Shown: in pieces, positions 1 to 12,644 of the stretch
Layout: the number at the start of each line of letters is the position of its first letter
Position numbering within the stretch: position 1 is the stretch's first letter
Assembly (NCBI GenBank): GCA_003993805.1
Contig: RSEF01000021.1
Span: 1,168,835 to 1,232,834, forward strand
DNA: 64,000 nt
Source of the DNA: Himantopus leucocephalus
Lineage: Eukaryota; Chordata; Aves; Charadriiformes; Recurvirostridae
Direction: 5' to 3'
Position numbers and translations under genes: made by a program
The notes under the pieces: generated by a model
What the model saw: the letters and a program-made list of their open reading frames with translations, nothing else
The model's database searches: none
What the model was told of the DNA's origin: nothing

Positions 1-1260
1 CTTCGGATGAGCGTAAAGGGAGAGGGCAGGGCACGCAGAGGGGGACTGCAAGCAGTACCCTCAGTAAGGTCAGACGCGAGAGGGAGAATGGAGAAGAGGC
101 AGGCAGTGATGCTGGTCCTTTGTTTTACGAAGGGAAAGGCAAATTTTGATGTTAATATCTTTAAAATTGGAAAGGAGATCTTCTCAGAAACACTCCGTGC
201 TTCACTGTAACTCTGTGATTTTTAGGGAAATCCTTCATTTGTTTTTAAAATGTTGAGAAAACATTGATGCAACTGAGGAATGAACACAGTAAGGGAAAAA
301 AAGGATTGCTTTCTCCTCTTCTTCTTCCAAAAGACAAATTCTGGCCGAAGCTGCCTGATGCATCTAGATGCAGGGGCAGAGCTTCACGAGGCTCTTGGGT
401 ATCGTCCTGCTGGTGATATCATCACCTCAAACATTTTTATAGCCCTGGTAGACACAGAAAACCAGCTGAGCACCTCCTGCGACATCCCAGGGGAAAACCC
501 CTCAGCAGGTTGGTAGGCACCGCAGGATTTATCGGGAAGGGTTCATGGTCGATGTGCCAAGGTACGACCCGCAGCCAGGAAGAGCCCTATCAACAGCTCG
601 GGCAACGGGGAGACCCTGCCCCGACGAAGAGACACGGGCGGGCAGTGCAGTTCACCGCCTCCAGCCTGGTGTCCTCACCGGTCTTCACTGCCGGGTGACT
701 CGCCGGTGTGCTCAACCGGCAGAACAACTTCAGGCGGCGCCAACCAGCACGCGAAGGGCTGTCGCAGGCGGGTAAGGCGACTCGCACCGAGCTGCTGCAG
801 GGGCACCAGGGCTGCCCGTGCCCAGCTCTGCCATCACCACCAGCTTCTCCACGGCTCCCATCGATGTGGGAGCCGTTTCTGCTGGCTTCCGAGATGACAC
901 TGAACTGAGAAAGCTGTGGAGGGAGCTGACAACATGAATCTTTTACATTAGGATTAATCAATTAAAAGGCCATTACAGCAGGAAACGTCAGGATGCTAGA
1001 TGGCCAAACAAATCTGTAGTTATGCCCTTCTGCCTGGAATTCCCCACTTGCTATTTACCATCACCCTGAGTCATCTCTCATTTAGTCTGCTCTGAAAAGG
1101 GAGGGGTCGCTGTTTGTAAGACCCGGGGCGTTGGGGAGGAAGGGTATTTCTGCCACCCCCCACCACCCCGCGGGCACGCGGAGGTCCTGCCCAGATGCAC
1201 GGTCACGTCGAAAGAGGCAATAAAAGGCACAAGCCTTTAACACGTTTTTAACTTCACAGA
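1..1260. other. unique intronic sequence with a small CpG-rich patch
   Basis: The first 120 bases are purine-rich. About 540-870 is GC-rich, with roughly 25 CpG in under 300 bases by hand count, enough for a small CpG island. A short hairpin (GGTGAT ATC ATCACC) lies near 412-426. No gene, RNA or transposon was recognised. The overlapping open frames here are by-products of high GC. Confidence 0.4.
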
Positions 1261-1359
1261 GGCTTTTGGAGGCTGCGCGTGTCGCTGCCTCCTCTGCACT
1301 GAATTATCGCCGATGCCCCCTCCGGCTCGCGGGGAGCCCGCGCGGGTACCGCCGCAGCG

Positions 1360-1373
1360 GTTTCCATGGCAAC
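1360..1373 (-). promoter_or_regulatory. RFX X-box motif
   Basis: On the minus strand the sequence reads GTTGCCATGGAAAC, which fits the full bipartite X-box (GTNRCC, short spacer, RGYAAC type) bound by RFX factors. RFX proteins drive ciliary and neuronal genes. It sits in a short GC-rich, CpG-containing patch (about 1300-1380). The motif is seen directly. Binding, and which promoter or enhancer it serves, are inference. Confidence 0.6.
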
Positions 1374-1449
1374 GGCCGATCTGAAGCAGGATTCCTTTCT
1401 CATCAGTCGAGATGGCTCAAGTATCCATTACACATTACTGTGGCGGATT

Positions 1450-3780
1450 GAATAACAAACACAAACGCTAACAAATCAATGAGACGCGCAGAATTTTAAG
1501 CCCTGCAAAACGCTTGCTTTCTTCTGTATTCCCACGAGCCTGAGGCTCCCCAGCCAAGCTACAGCGAAGGGATTTCAAATTTGGCAAGAATCTAGGTGAC
1601 AGATCCTCCTGAAGTGCAAATTGCCACAGTTCCACTGAAGTCAGCAGAGATATGACAATTTACACCCACTTAGGTTCTGCCACCGGGTAATTAGCACATT
1701 GCAAATAACTGGAAACATACTCCCAAATAAGAACACTCTTAAGCTCGAAGCAAGAATGTTTAAATTAAAAAAACCCCACCACATCTCGCAGGCTTCTCTG
1801 CTGGCTTATTCTAATATATTACCGGATGAAGCCAAAAATTTAATCCAGTTACCGGTCTTTTTGTTTCCCTAATGAAACCAGGATGGAACCACAATAGTAT
1901 TATCTGTCCTGATGTACCTGATGTACTTCAGCCGACACATCTCCCACTGGGTACAACCCAAATGCTCTGTCACTACCAATCCGTTTAGCTCCCCTGTGCC
2001 ACCCAAGGATGAGCACCCCGAATCGCTGGCTCTGGCCACGTGCTCACTCACGCCCTGGATTTGCCGCCTGCCCAATTTTACAGACTTTTATCTCAGCCAC
2101 AGATGTAACAATGCACATGTTGAACATCTGCAGGACTGTTAAGAGATTTTGCTGTTCTCAACATCATGGCACTCTGCTTTTTCTCAAGTCACCAGAAACA
2201 CTAACTCTTGGCTGGCATTAATTATTAACTACATGGAATATCTGTATGCAATACGTAATGAGAGGAAGTAAACAGACTGTCATGTTTGCCACTTGTAACA
2301 TGGGAAGGGCTACTGACTTCTAATCACGTGTAACACCGATGTTCTGTATAATTTCTCTCTTAATCAATATCCAAAAAGGTCAAGCAGAACGAACCTCTCA
2401 TTCTTTCACGTCAGGCTGACTGGTCTAACATCAGTCCCAGGCAAAGCAGTGGAAAAATTGATATGAGATTCAATTAATAAGGAATTAAAGGATATGACTA
2501 CAACTAATGCTCACCAACCTGGTTTCGTGGGAAAGAGCTCTTGTCAAGCGAACCTGATTCCATTCTTTGAGGAGGTTCAAAGTCCGGTTGACAAAAGCAA
2601 CGTATATGTAAGGCACGTAACGTTTTGTACAGCATTAGCACCACACAGCCTGCTAATACTAAAAAAATACTGCTATACATTATCTGTAACACACACATTT
2701 AACGGATTAAAAGCTGGCTAGCTGACAGATCTCAAAAGCAGTGGTCAGCTGGGAATTCTAATTAAATAGCGAGCTCTAGGAGAGGAGGCTGTACCCTGGA
2801 AAGCAATGACTCGGGAAGAGTTAAGGCTTTGGAGTGGACAAATGACTCAGCCCACATGTGCATGCGGCCGTGAAACCGCATTGCTGTCATGATTGGCACT
2901 TACAGCGCAGAACAGTGGCTGGTGAAGGTTTCTGCGCGACAGCGGACAGAGACACCAACACATCTCTTCCTTTGCCCGAGTGACAATCGCACTGCTCTGC
3001 CGTACCAGTTTGCCCAGTTAGACAAGTTTTAAAGAGTGGAAACGTCTACAGCGGCACAGCAAGGATGCCCTTCCCTGTCCTCTTCCGGGGACACGACGCT
3101 CTTCGCGCCTATCCAGCACCCACGAGCTGTGAAGCTGCCGCGAAGGCGCCGCACAGCCATGCAGGACTGCAGGGACCCTCTGCCCCGACCCGCAAGCCCT
3201 ACGCAGGCGCTTCATCCGTCCTCCCACACGCTCGCTCGCTGCTGGGAAGCCAAAAGGGCAGAAACACCCGGCAGTCAGAGATCCCCGGTATTTGCTTCTC
3301 TCCGTCACCAGCAGCGGATGCTCAGGGACTCCCGCCAGCGGGAAGAGCCGCGTCCGTGCCGGCAGTCCGGCCCCGGCCCCGAGCTGCGCCCTGCCCGCCC
3401 TGCTCGCACTGAGGAGCTAACGACCCCTCTTAACGCCTCGGATGGCAGCAGCTCGCATTTCTTGCATTTCCAGCAGGTTATTTCAAAGGCCCAGAGTGCT
3501 GAGTCTTGGGAATTTAACATGATTTCCACACCTCAACAACAAACCAACCCACTAGAACACCCCCGCTTTCGCCTGCTAGCAACGCATTCTCTCCCTCCTC
3601 TGCTCCGAGAACCTTCTGCAGGGAAAGCCGTGGGGAGCAAGCGCAGGGCAGGGGATCCACGGGAGGAGCCGGCGGCAGACTGATGGTCTGCGGCGAGACT
3701 CGCCATACCCACTTGAGTCCCAACAGCGGCAGAAAGAAAAAAAGAGAGAGGCAGCTCCAGTGGTACGAGGAGGGGGATTT
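1450..3780. other. unique intronic sequence, nothing recognised
   Basis: Mixed A/T-rich and neutral sequence with no CR1, no microsatellite and no coding similarity seen. About 3050-3420 is GC-rich with moderate CpG and produces overlapping meaningless open frames on both strands. Confidence 0.35.
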
Positions 3781-3968
3781 TCACAATGAGAACCATCAGC
3801 CATCGGAATAATGTCCCCAGGGAAGCGGTGGATTCCCCACTTTGGACACTTTTAAGATTCAGCCGGACAAGATGCTTGGCCATCTTGTCTAGACCATGCT
3901 TTTGCCAAGAAAGGCTGGACCAGATGATCCTGGAGGACCCTTCCGACCTGGGATTCTATGGTTCTATG
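3781..3968 (+). mobile_element. CR1 LINE 3' end (5'-truncated)
   Basis: The copy contains GGAAGCGGTGGATTCCCCA and GCCATCTTGTCTAGACC, then a GGACCAGATGATCCTGGAGG type motif followed by CCTTCC, and ends in two copies of the tail octamer (ATTCTATG, GTTCTATG). This is the typical CR1 3' untranslated end, the commonest retrotransposon of birds. Only the last ~190 bp are present, as is usual for CR1. The copy is antisense to CAMTA1 and carries scattered substitutions, so it is not recent. Confidence 0.93.
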
Positions 3969-5830
3969 ACGTATGGCCCCAAACCACCAGCGTTAAGGCA
4001 GCACCTTCCATGCGCAGCCCTGCTCAGGGAGCCAGACTACTCGGAATTAAAGCCTGCTTTAGTAACGTCCGCATCAGCAGATAACTTGGGGCTTTAAGCA
4101 ACGTATATGTGTTTTAACGCCATCTGACAGGGAGTGGGAGGTTTTCCTCCCAGCATCTGGTTTGCTGCCTTTTCTCGCAGCAGAGCCATCCTTCCCCGTC
4201 CCCTTCCTTGCAGCCAGGGTTCGTTATTAGCTGGGGAAACAGAGGGTGTCCGATGGCGAGGGGGGAATAAATCATTGTTCTCGGCTAAATGGAGTAGTGC
4301 GGATCTGCTAGAAACGCCGCCTTTTACCAACAGTGCAAATAATGAAGATTGCATGCACTGGGGACAATGCAATGAGCCGCTGCACTATTGATGGGGTATT
4401 TGTACAACTCCAGGAGTCATGTTTCAAAAGCAAGCTCTATTAAAGGCAGCGTCTTTGTTCAGAAGCTGAGGATTAATACTGCTCCTCAGACAATGTATAG
4501 GTTTCCCCAGCTATACCCAAGAGAAATCTAAGGACCAGCAGCTCTTGCTTGTGTCTCCCCTCAGCCACGGCGTGTTTCTGACGGGACCGCCGCACCGGCT
4601 GCCACGCAGCTCACGTGCGTCTGTGCGTGTGCGTATAAGGGAGCATCGTTACAGTATGTCGGTAAACGAATCTTCATGGAAACACGTTCAGAATTTAATC
4701 TGTGGGGAATTACCCACTGGCAGACATGAAACAGAGACATTATCACACGACATCCATCCCCGTTTAGCCTGGGCTCCCCTTTCTGACAGCTGCCAGCATG
4801 AGATGCGCTGGAGGAAGGTGAAAGGCTTTTGCACGAGACATCAGGAACTCCTGAAGGCTTAACCCTAAATCCTAAGCAACCTTCCACTCCGCAGCTACTC
4901 CACTGGCAGAGAGAATGAGATCTATGAGAAACATGATTTATCTACACAATTATAATTTACGTTTTAATAAATAATGATGCAACAAACACGTCAAAGTATC
5001 TCATCTCTCTAGCATCTAATTTTGTTGCTGTCAGTCAGCATGTTCTGCCACTTATCATTTTTAACTTGAAACTCCTGGGACCGCTGACTTTGTAACCCGT
5101 TCATACCATTCTCCAGGCAGGACACCTGCATTTATGTCCAAAGAAAGAAAAAAAAAACCCAACAGCCAAGTGGTTGACAGCGACAGTACACTGGAAATCG
5201 AGACAGACAGCCGAGTCCATCTGTGCACGAGGACGGACGGCCCTGGCCCCGGCCAGGCATCCTCTGGCTGCCCAAAGCGCGGTGCAGCCGCAGCACCGAC
5301 AGCAGAGGGACGCGGCTCCTGCGCCCCCCGCGCACGGGTGCCTCTTGCTCCCTCCGGCCCCTCTCCTCCCCTCGGCACCCCCTGGGACCAGGTACGTGGG
5401 GCCCGATCCCGCCGTTCACAGTGATGTGCAGGTTCCACCAGCGTCAGATCAGCGTCTCAAGGCGGTCCGATGTGGTAAAACGCCTGCTGGAAAGGCAGCC
5501 CGTTTTCAGATGTTCACAGACAGAGGGCTTCCTGCACCTAGCTCTCATCTCCACGGAGCGCTAACAGACAGAGGTGAGCTGCTACGGTTAAGGAAAAGCT
5601 TTTTAAAAAATTATCTACTCTGCATATACATGCAGTAACTTTTTATGACGCAGAAACGGTGGGAGCTTCAGTGCAGCAAAACAGAGAAACCCCGGCTAGG
5701 ACAGCCGCCCGTCGGGACAGCCACCACCGTCCGCAAACCGGGAGAAGGAACGGCTGCGTCCCAGCCGCAACCGGGCGCTACGAGGCCAGCAACTGTGTCT
5801 CCTACTCTCAGGCATTATCAGTGTAACCTT
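3969..5830. other. unique intronic sequence
   Basis: No gene or repeat was recognised. A/T-rich stretches (4400-5060) alternate with a GC-rich patch at about 5230-5420. The latter gives overlapping open frames on both strands without similarity to known proteins. Confidence 0.35.
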
Positions 5831-7200
5831 CATTAAAATATGCATTTATACCCGTACTTTTAAAGGAAAGTATTCGATTTGGTGTCCCGACTGCTGCTCA
5901 AAGTCAGCGGAAAGCCCGAGCCACAGAGCGGGGACCGAACCGCACGGAGAGGAGCCCGGAGACACTCGGGAATCGGGTTTTTAAAATACCAAGTAACTGA
6001 GCAAATTCATGGCTCCCATTTTGCAAATAAAAATATTTGATAGGTCAACTGAGAGAAGTGGGAAAGCCATTCCAGCGGTTGGCTACATCACTACAAGTAA
6101 GAGCAAAATCCAGTTAAGTCTGGATTCTATTTTTCTCTTTTAGGTCGCTTTTTTTTTTCAGTGGCATTACTAAAAAGCAGTGCACTCAGTACCAGGACAG
6201 AACACCTGAACTGTTATCAGAGAAAGACTTACGGGCTTAATTCTCTGCAGTAGTTTGCAAAAAGTGCATAACAACATATTATTAGCGTATAAAGATGAAG
6301 GGACTATAAATCTGTGCAAGAAAGCGCAGTATCTTTAAAAAGAAATACAATGAAAAATAAAATTGCAGACGAAAACTAGGCATCAGCTGTGACAGCGCTT
6401 GCTCAAGCCAGAAATGACAACCAATATTTCAAACTGATGAAATATATCACTCTTCAGGTCTACTTTTTTAACCAAAGAACAGCAGCTTCTCTTGTTGATT
6501 TTTTCATTGTATTTAAAAACACAGATTAGTACATTACTGAAATTGTGGTGGGGATTTGTGTTTGTTTTTTCTTTTTTTTAACAGAAGAACCATAACACAT
6601 TAGAGACACTCCAGGCCTTCAAAACTTTTCAAAATGTTATTAAGTAGTGGTACATGTTAGTAAATAGTTATCTCTGAAATAGAACAAGTCAAAGAGGCTT
6701 TCCACTAAAAGCCTGAGTCCTACCTGCTCTGCAGCGGAACCTTTTATTCTCCTCCTTTATATGCATGCTTTTTACATATCTCCTGAAACCCTTGGGTTCC
6801 GCCGCGCCTTATTACATTGTAAAACCTTTGGATGGCAGCAGAAAAGTGTTCTGCACTATAAACCAGAACGCAGCTGAGGTTTGATGGGTTTGCTTCTCCT
6901 TTCTACCCCACAAAACACTTTCTAAATGCTATTAAAATTTAGCATACGCCATAATAACCAAGCTGCATTTTTTTCCACATTTAAGTCAATTGACTTTCAA
7001 GTTTTATCTTTTCCACGTACTTTGAATCAAATCAAGTTGTTTCCGCAGTTCAGGAGGAGGATACTGTGGAGCATCTCGTTCTGGTGAGACACAGTTCCCT
7101 GAGCAAAAGTCCAGATACTCAATTAACAGTGCCAGTGGCCATCGGAAACAAAGGAGGAAAGTTCTAAAATGTTCTGCCTTTTCCAGCTACAGTTAGCTTA
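5830..7200. other. A/T-rich single-copy block, candidate conserved non-coding sequence
   Basis: About 1.3 kb of A/T-rich, non-repetitive sequence without long open frames on either strand. Its texture (mixed short A and T runs, few CpG, no transposon signature) is that of conserved non-coding elements in giant introns of developmental and neural genes. Conservation itself cannot be judged here. Confidence 0.3.
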
Positions 7201-7239
7201 CAAAGAAAAGGCAAAACAATTAAATACCAAATATTGCTG

Positions 7240-8130
7240 TGAGCGGAAAGCGAGGTGCGGTGCAGGAGCGTGCTCGGGCTCGCCTGGACCCTGTCCCTCG
7301 GAGCCTCTTACCCTTCGGCGCGCGGCGTAGCTCCCACCTGGGACACGGGACGTCCCTGTGCCGGTGGCACGCGCAGAGCACCCGGGCTGACCTCGCACGT
7401 GTCGCCCGCTGCCGCCTCCGCAGCCCAGCCGCTGGCAGGGGCTCTCGAGCTGCTTCCCAGCCAGCGCCTCGCCGTTCCGAACCTTGCTCTGGGGCTTAAA
7501 CCAGTTCTAACAGGACGCCTGGCTTCAGAAAACCTACACCTCTCTACCTCTACCTTGTCTCAATGCCAAAGAGGGTTTCTCTGCTCCCCGGCCCCCTCAG
7601 GACACCCACGGCTGCCGCCCCCAGGCTGGCACCGCAGCCGCAATGCCGACGCCGTGGGAAAGCCGTGGGGCGATCGCTACGTGTGGCTGAGGAGCAGTTC
7701 AGAGCAGTAAACCCCCTGGAAACCTGTACGACAACGCACGGGCACCACGCGCGACACGTCATGGGTCAGGACGGCAGTGACAGCCAGGGATGCCGTGGAG
7801 CCGCCTTCACCGGCCAAACCAGAGCATCATCGCCCCAACAGTGAAAATAACCCCGGCAAACCAAACGGAACGGCCGCTGCCACGCGAGGCCGGGCTTGGT
7901 GCCCCTTTTGGGCCACGGCTCAGGGCCAGGTCCTCCCCCGCTACCGGGGGCTCTGCCCTCCACAGCGCGCGGGACCTTTCGCTCCGAAAGAAATCCCCAC
8001 CCCGAGGAGAGGGAGCCGCCGAGAGTGCGGGTGTGAGGCCAATGTCACCTTGCCCGTCAGAGGAGGGCTCCGGCTTGGGCTGTGTCCAGCGCCGGTCGCG
8101 CTCTCCTGACGGAGGTCACCTCTCCGCAGG
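7240..8130. promoter_or_regulatory. CpG-rich region, possible CpG island
   Basis: Two dense parts are visible. Part 7240-7490 has about 27 CpG in 240 bases and part 7610-8120 about 46 in 500 (hand counts), separated by a poorer stretch. This CpG density is well above the flanking intron. No TATA box or recognisable first exon was found. It could be an intronic promoter, an enhancer, or just GC-rich avian sequence. Confidence 0.4.
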
Positions 8131-9008
8131 CTTCGCTGATGATCTCCAAACCGCCCAGGAAGGAGGAGAGCTCCTGTCAGCACTCTGTAGGAGAGACTGC
8201 GAAGGGAGGATGGGAACCAGGGGGATGCCAGCAAAGGTCACTTCTGACATAAATTGGAGGGCTACTGATGCACGGCCGGGTCCAAAATTAACTCCTGGAA
8301 ATATTGACCCCGGAGACGCCGGACGCACACGGCCAGGGAAGGGAACTGCCGGTGGGGGTCAGGGACCCCCGGCTCACCCGGCGGGACCCCACCATCCCGT
8401 CTCATCAGTAAAAGTGGCACTTTACGTACTGTCCATGGTTTGGGTTTCAAGTACTTCCATATTTAAATCGGCAAACGCCTGCGCTGCGTTGCCCGAAGGG
8501 TGAATAACACCGAAGCGACGTCATCCAGGGAGGATTCTTGCGATCCATGCAGATAGACCCATCTCTGCAGCGTCTCTAACGTTACAAATATAATTACAAC
8601 CATCAGCTTGTGCGAACGTGTGGGAAGGGGAATGATTTGCATCCAAACTGTATCCAAGTCAAAGCAGAAGACACTTCTAAAATAGGACCCAGCGAGGCAT
8701 TTAACTAGAAAATCCTTCCATTTAAAGTTACAGATAAAACGTAGGGAGCCATACTATAAACATTCCTCCTTCCAGCTGAGTCAAGATATAGAGGCTGAAC
8801 CGAGCTAAATCTAAGTTACCTTCAAAATAACCAATACTGAAGAAGAAAGAAAAAAAGAAACCACCACCACCACCACCCAAGGAGCCTGGCCCCAGCCCAG
8901 CACCCCGCTGGGACGCAGGGAAGGAGGACGCAGTTGGGAAGCCCAACGAAAAGAAACCATCAGACATCAAGACAAGGATTTTTGTCGGTGGTAGGAAATT
9001 TACCGTAG
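8130..9008. other. unique intronic sequence with a short (ACC)n run
   Basis: The stretch is mixed sequence. A purine tract at 8840-8860 is followed directly by about five ACC triplets at 8860-8877. An octamer ATTTGCAT, a POU-factor type site, lies at 8635-8642. Nothing else was recognised. Confidence 0.4.
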
Positions 9009-9245
9009 GCAGAAACAAGGAAATTCTTCCTCAACTCAGGCAGAACATCAAGGAACCCTTGGTGGCAATATGATTTATTACGTTTTAGAAACACCTCCTG
9101 GGCCAGTGATGGAAGTTTCATCATTTGGAACATTTTAGGTTCTGCACAACGTCAGAAAATACACTGCAGGGCATAATCCACCTTTGGCTCGAAAGGCAGG
9201 AGAAATTACTTAATAGATTTTCCCTGCATCTGGTTTCTGTGATTC
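9009..9245 (+). mobile_element. probable old CR1-like LINE 3' fragment
   Basis: The order of motifs resembles a diverged CR1 3' end. AGGAAATTCTTCCTC is followed by CAGTGATGGAAGTTTCATCA, then TTGGAACATTTTAGG, and finally a single TCTGTGATTC at the end, like the CR1 tail octamer. The match is much weaker than for the four clear CR1 copies, so this is either an ancient CR1-group element or a chance resemblance. Confidence 0.42.
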
Positions 9246-10047
9246 AAGGCTTTGGAAATTACAAAGAATTAAGGAAGGAAATTTTTTATAGATCACATTT
9301 GATTATGACTTCCTTCAACTGTTGGCACTATGGCTAAAGAGATGGGGGGGGGAGCAAACCTGACCCACATTGCCAAATGGGCCACTTACACCCCAAACCC
9401 GAGGGGATGAACTTGCATTCTTTTAACAAGCGCTTATTTATGACCAGTTGAACTGCAGCATTTATCTTCCTGTAATTTCCTCGCAAATTACACGGTAAGA
9501 CACACACGATGCTCACCCTGCAGTGGCCAGGAGCAGGCACTCGCTGCAACTCATTTCCTTACCCGCAGGCAACCTCCCAACGCAGGCTGGATCCATTCCT
9601 TAAGAGCACACAAGCAACCACTAACTTGGCAAACTCTTTCCCTGGATTTTGCCTTCTTTCTTACCTTCCCATGGCCAGACAACATAGAACATGGAAAATG
9701 CAGCAGTTGTAAATTCAGGTTATGATCTACGGTCCCAAGGATGCTCTTGGACACTCTCCCTAACTCACGGGACCCGGGGACGTGTTCAAGCAGCCTTCCT
9801 CTGCCACACAGGTTTGGTCCGGGGAGGGTCATTTATAGTCACTGGCAGTTCCACAAACATCCGTGATTTAGTCCCCCAAATATTTTTCTCCCATGAAAGT
9901 TGGGAATTTTACAAGAGTTTTTACAAGTCAGACAAAAGCTATTAATAAGAGTGAAACCCACAATATCCCCAAAGGGGGATGGGAAAAGAAATCCACACTG
10001 GAAGTAAAGATCAAGTGAAGCTCCGGTGACAGATGGTGCTCTACAAA
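9246..10047. other. unique intronic sequence
   Basis: A run of nine G lies at 9344-9352. The rest is ordinary sequence with no gene or repeat recognised. Confidence 0.35.
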
Positions 10048-10212
10048 AGGTCAACCCTTGGCTCATTCTGCTGTTCATTATTTATTAACAATCTTTCTGA
10101 CACTGGCATTACTGCAAGAGTCCAGCGTTATGCAGATAATAAAATGCTATTTTATAGTTCAAGGTCTCCTGCAGGTACAGCAAAAAGTTTGCAAAGTGAT
10201 CCCAAGGTGTTG
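10048..10212 (+). pseudogene. fossil non-LTR reverse transcriptase fragment (L2/CR1-like)
   Basis: One plus-strand frame reads STLG then, after a few residues, LFINNLSDTG, then QRYADNKMLFYSSRSP and AKSLQSD. The order and spacing match the reverse-transcriptase palm of vertebrate LINEs: the QGS-LG motif, the F-INDL motif, the F/YADD catalytic box at 10129-10140, and the S-SP--AA-LQSD stretch after it. The catalytic box reads YADN here, so the second Asp is lost. Similarity fades upstream of 10048 and downstream of 10212. No endonuclease and no 3' tail are seen. It is an inactive remnant. The assignment to the L2/CR1 group is from the motif wording only. Confidence 0.6.
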
Positions 10213-10419
10213 CACATCACTTTTGAGGCTGCACGTGCTCATGAGTGCACGGACAGCTTGCAAAGTGAAGACGAAATGGCAGTTTCACGGCTCACCTGCC
10301 TGCCTCCCGCTTACCGCGACTTCTCCACCAGTTTCCCATCTTTCACCCAGAACGAGATGGCCAAGGTCACGTCTGTTACAGTCTACACCGGCTGTAACAG
10401 CTCACGGGTTACCTCTGCC

Positions 10420-11200
10420 TGAGTCCGATGGGAAACCTGTCTCACTGAGCCTCCTTCCACCCGAGGACGTCTCACCAGAGACTGCGTTGCTGCAGCGAGG
10501 AGAGCTGCAGGGAGAGGATGCGGCCAACACAGCAACACAGCAACGCAGCAGAAACCCTCTCCTGCTCTGCAGCTGTGGAATCGTTCTTGTAATGCAATAA
10601 ACACCAAAGGAGAGTTTTGTATTTGCCAATGACAGTCCCGTTAACAAGAGGCGTCTCCCCCTGCCGGGAGCCGGCGACTTCGGTCGCACAGAAAAGGACC
10701 CTGACCCCCCGCAGCAAACCTGCTTCCAGAGAGGGTCCCCCTCCCCAGCCGGCAACAGGAGCGAGAACGGCACCAAGAAAGTCTGAAAGTCTGGCTCGGG
10801 TCTGATTTAACTCCTGTTTGTTGGTGTATCTGCAGCCGTCCCTGCTGGCTGCCCCACCGCAGGGACGATGCCCGCTGCAGAAGTCCCGGCCATACCGTGG
10901 GTACCCGGCACGTCCCCCTCGGCAGTGGCCAGGGAGGGTCTGCCCCGATCCCTCACGTCCCTGACGTCCCCGCTTCCCCTTCGCCCCCCACCCAGCACCG
11001 GAGACAACGGCCACCCCGGACCCTCTGGGGCAGCCTGCCCGAGAGCCGCTCAACCCCCTCCGCCCTCGCGAGCCGGGTGAACCGCCACCCGCCTGCGACC
11101 CCGGCCGGGATGGGTTTGGGGACGCCCCGAAGCTGGGGGAGCTGCTCCCCTCCGGGAGGGCAGCCGGCAGGAGGGGAGGACAGCAGCCTTTGGTGCTGCT
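10420..11200. promoter_or_regulatory. GC-rich, CpG-containing patch
   Basis: The densest part, 10740-11180, has about 36 CpG in 440 bases by hand count and is C-rich on the plus strand. It produces the longest open frame in the window (minus strand, 10472-11479). That frame is Gly/Pro/Arg/Ser-rich with no domain and is best explained by the scarcity of stop codons in GC-rich DNA. Confidence 0.3.
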
Positions 11201-12644
11201 GCAGCAGGAAAATACCTCTGTGCTTTCTCTTTTAGGCCAGCGGGAAGGAAAAACAGCAGCAGGCCCCCCTCCAAATGTGGACTGCACGTGTGGAGGGAGA
11301 CAGAGAGCGAGGGTCCGGCCGTGCACCCAGCAGTCCCAGCACACAGCATCGCCCCCCCACCCGCACGAGGGGTGCTGGGGAAGGAGCCGCACCAGCCCGG
11401 GTGAGATACAGGAAGGCGATGAGAAGCCAAAAAAGCAGCTGGGAATCCGCCTATCTCTAACATCTCCAGATCTTTCCAAAAATACCAGTCAAATCTATCA
11501 TTCGGCATCTCTGCACGGCGTTAGGTAGCGGTGTTCAACACTGAGCTGCCACTTCTGGGCTTGGCCACAGTACGAGGGCTGCGTAGATCTGTGTTGTGAC
11601 ACTCAGCACCGAGATAGGAGCCCCTGGAGTAAAATCTGCATTTGATCACTTTTTTTTGTGTCATCTTGAGGACACTTCTTTGCATTCTTTTTAGAAAAAG
11701 AAACATGAGCACAGAAGATCTCAGTTTGTTGTAAGTTAAAGATCTGAAAAGGCAGACGTGTTCTGCCTGAGCAGTACGAGTCCTTCCCTGCTACTGCAGG
11801 AAACAACGTGCAATCTGTTCTGTCCAGCTTCAGGTGTGAGCAATCAGAAACATGAACTCAAACAACAGAGATGTTATTGCTAAAGACTGCCAAACCAGAA
11901 GAAAACCTGGAAGATCCCACTGACAAAACAGGAGACGCTTCTGTTACAGTGATCCTATTATTGCCTCCGAGGAACGATCAGCGTAAGTGTGATTATATCA
12001 ATAAAAAATAAAAACATCATAAAAAGTAGTCAGGCAGAGATAAGTTTATTACTAATTATGAGCAGCCTGACATGCCCTGACTCCTTGTAAAATCAAACGA
12101 AGTCCATTTTTAATATCTGCTTCCACGACTTCCAGATAATAGAAAATTTACCTCAAGGTCATCTCTCGTTTAACAAGTCAAGAGTTTTAACCACACGTAG
12201 GGAAAGCACCAAAGGCCTCCTGTGTCCCACAGAACCGAAAGGAACGTACGAGGCCGTGACTGTATTTTACCTTCCTCCTTAATAAATGGTTATCAATCAG
12301 TACAAATTGAAGTTCATTTTAGAGACCAGGGAAGTCTACATATAGATCTACAAAATGTATGAAGTCTCAAAGTATTTAGGCTACCCTGGGTTTTCATCCA
12401 AGAACAATAGGAGCAAGCACCAGCTGCTCCTAAATAAATGCAAATTAGGTATCGATGCCGGCAGCAACATGGGAATAAGAGCTATAAACAGAGCGGAGAA
12501 AGGTTGGCTTCCACGATGGTGCGGTCCTAAAGAGCGTGTCCCACTCTTCTGGGCTGCAGGATGCGCGCAGGGGCAGTGCTGCCGCTCTGGGGACAGAGTC
12601 CCTTGCCGTGCTGGCAGCGTGCGCCAGGGCAGGCGGCGTCTCAG
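11200..12644. other. unique intronic sequence
   Basis: The stretch turns A/T-rich at 11640-12520. No repeat, RNA or coding similarity was recognised. Confidence 0.3.

Noticed and set aside
10472..11479. Minus-strand open frame of 335 codons, the longest in the window
   Set aside because: It lies in a GC- and CpG-rich patch where stop codons are rare. The peptide is Gly/Pro/Ser/Arg-rich, has no domain, and overlapping frames on both strands are open too.
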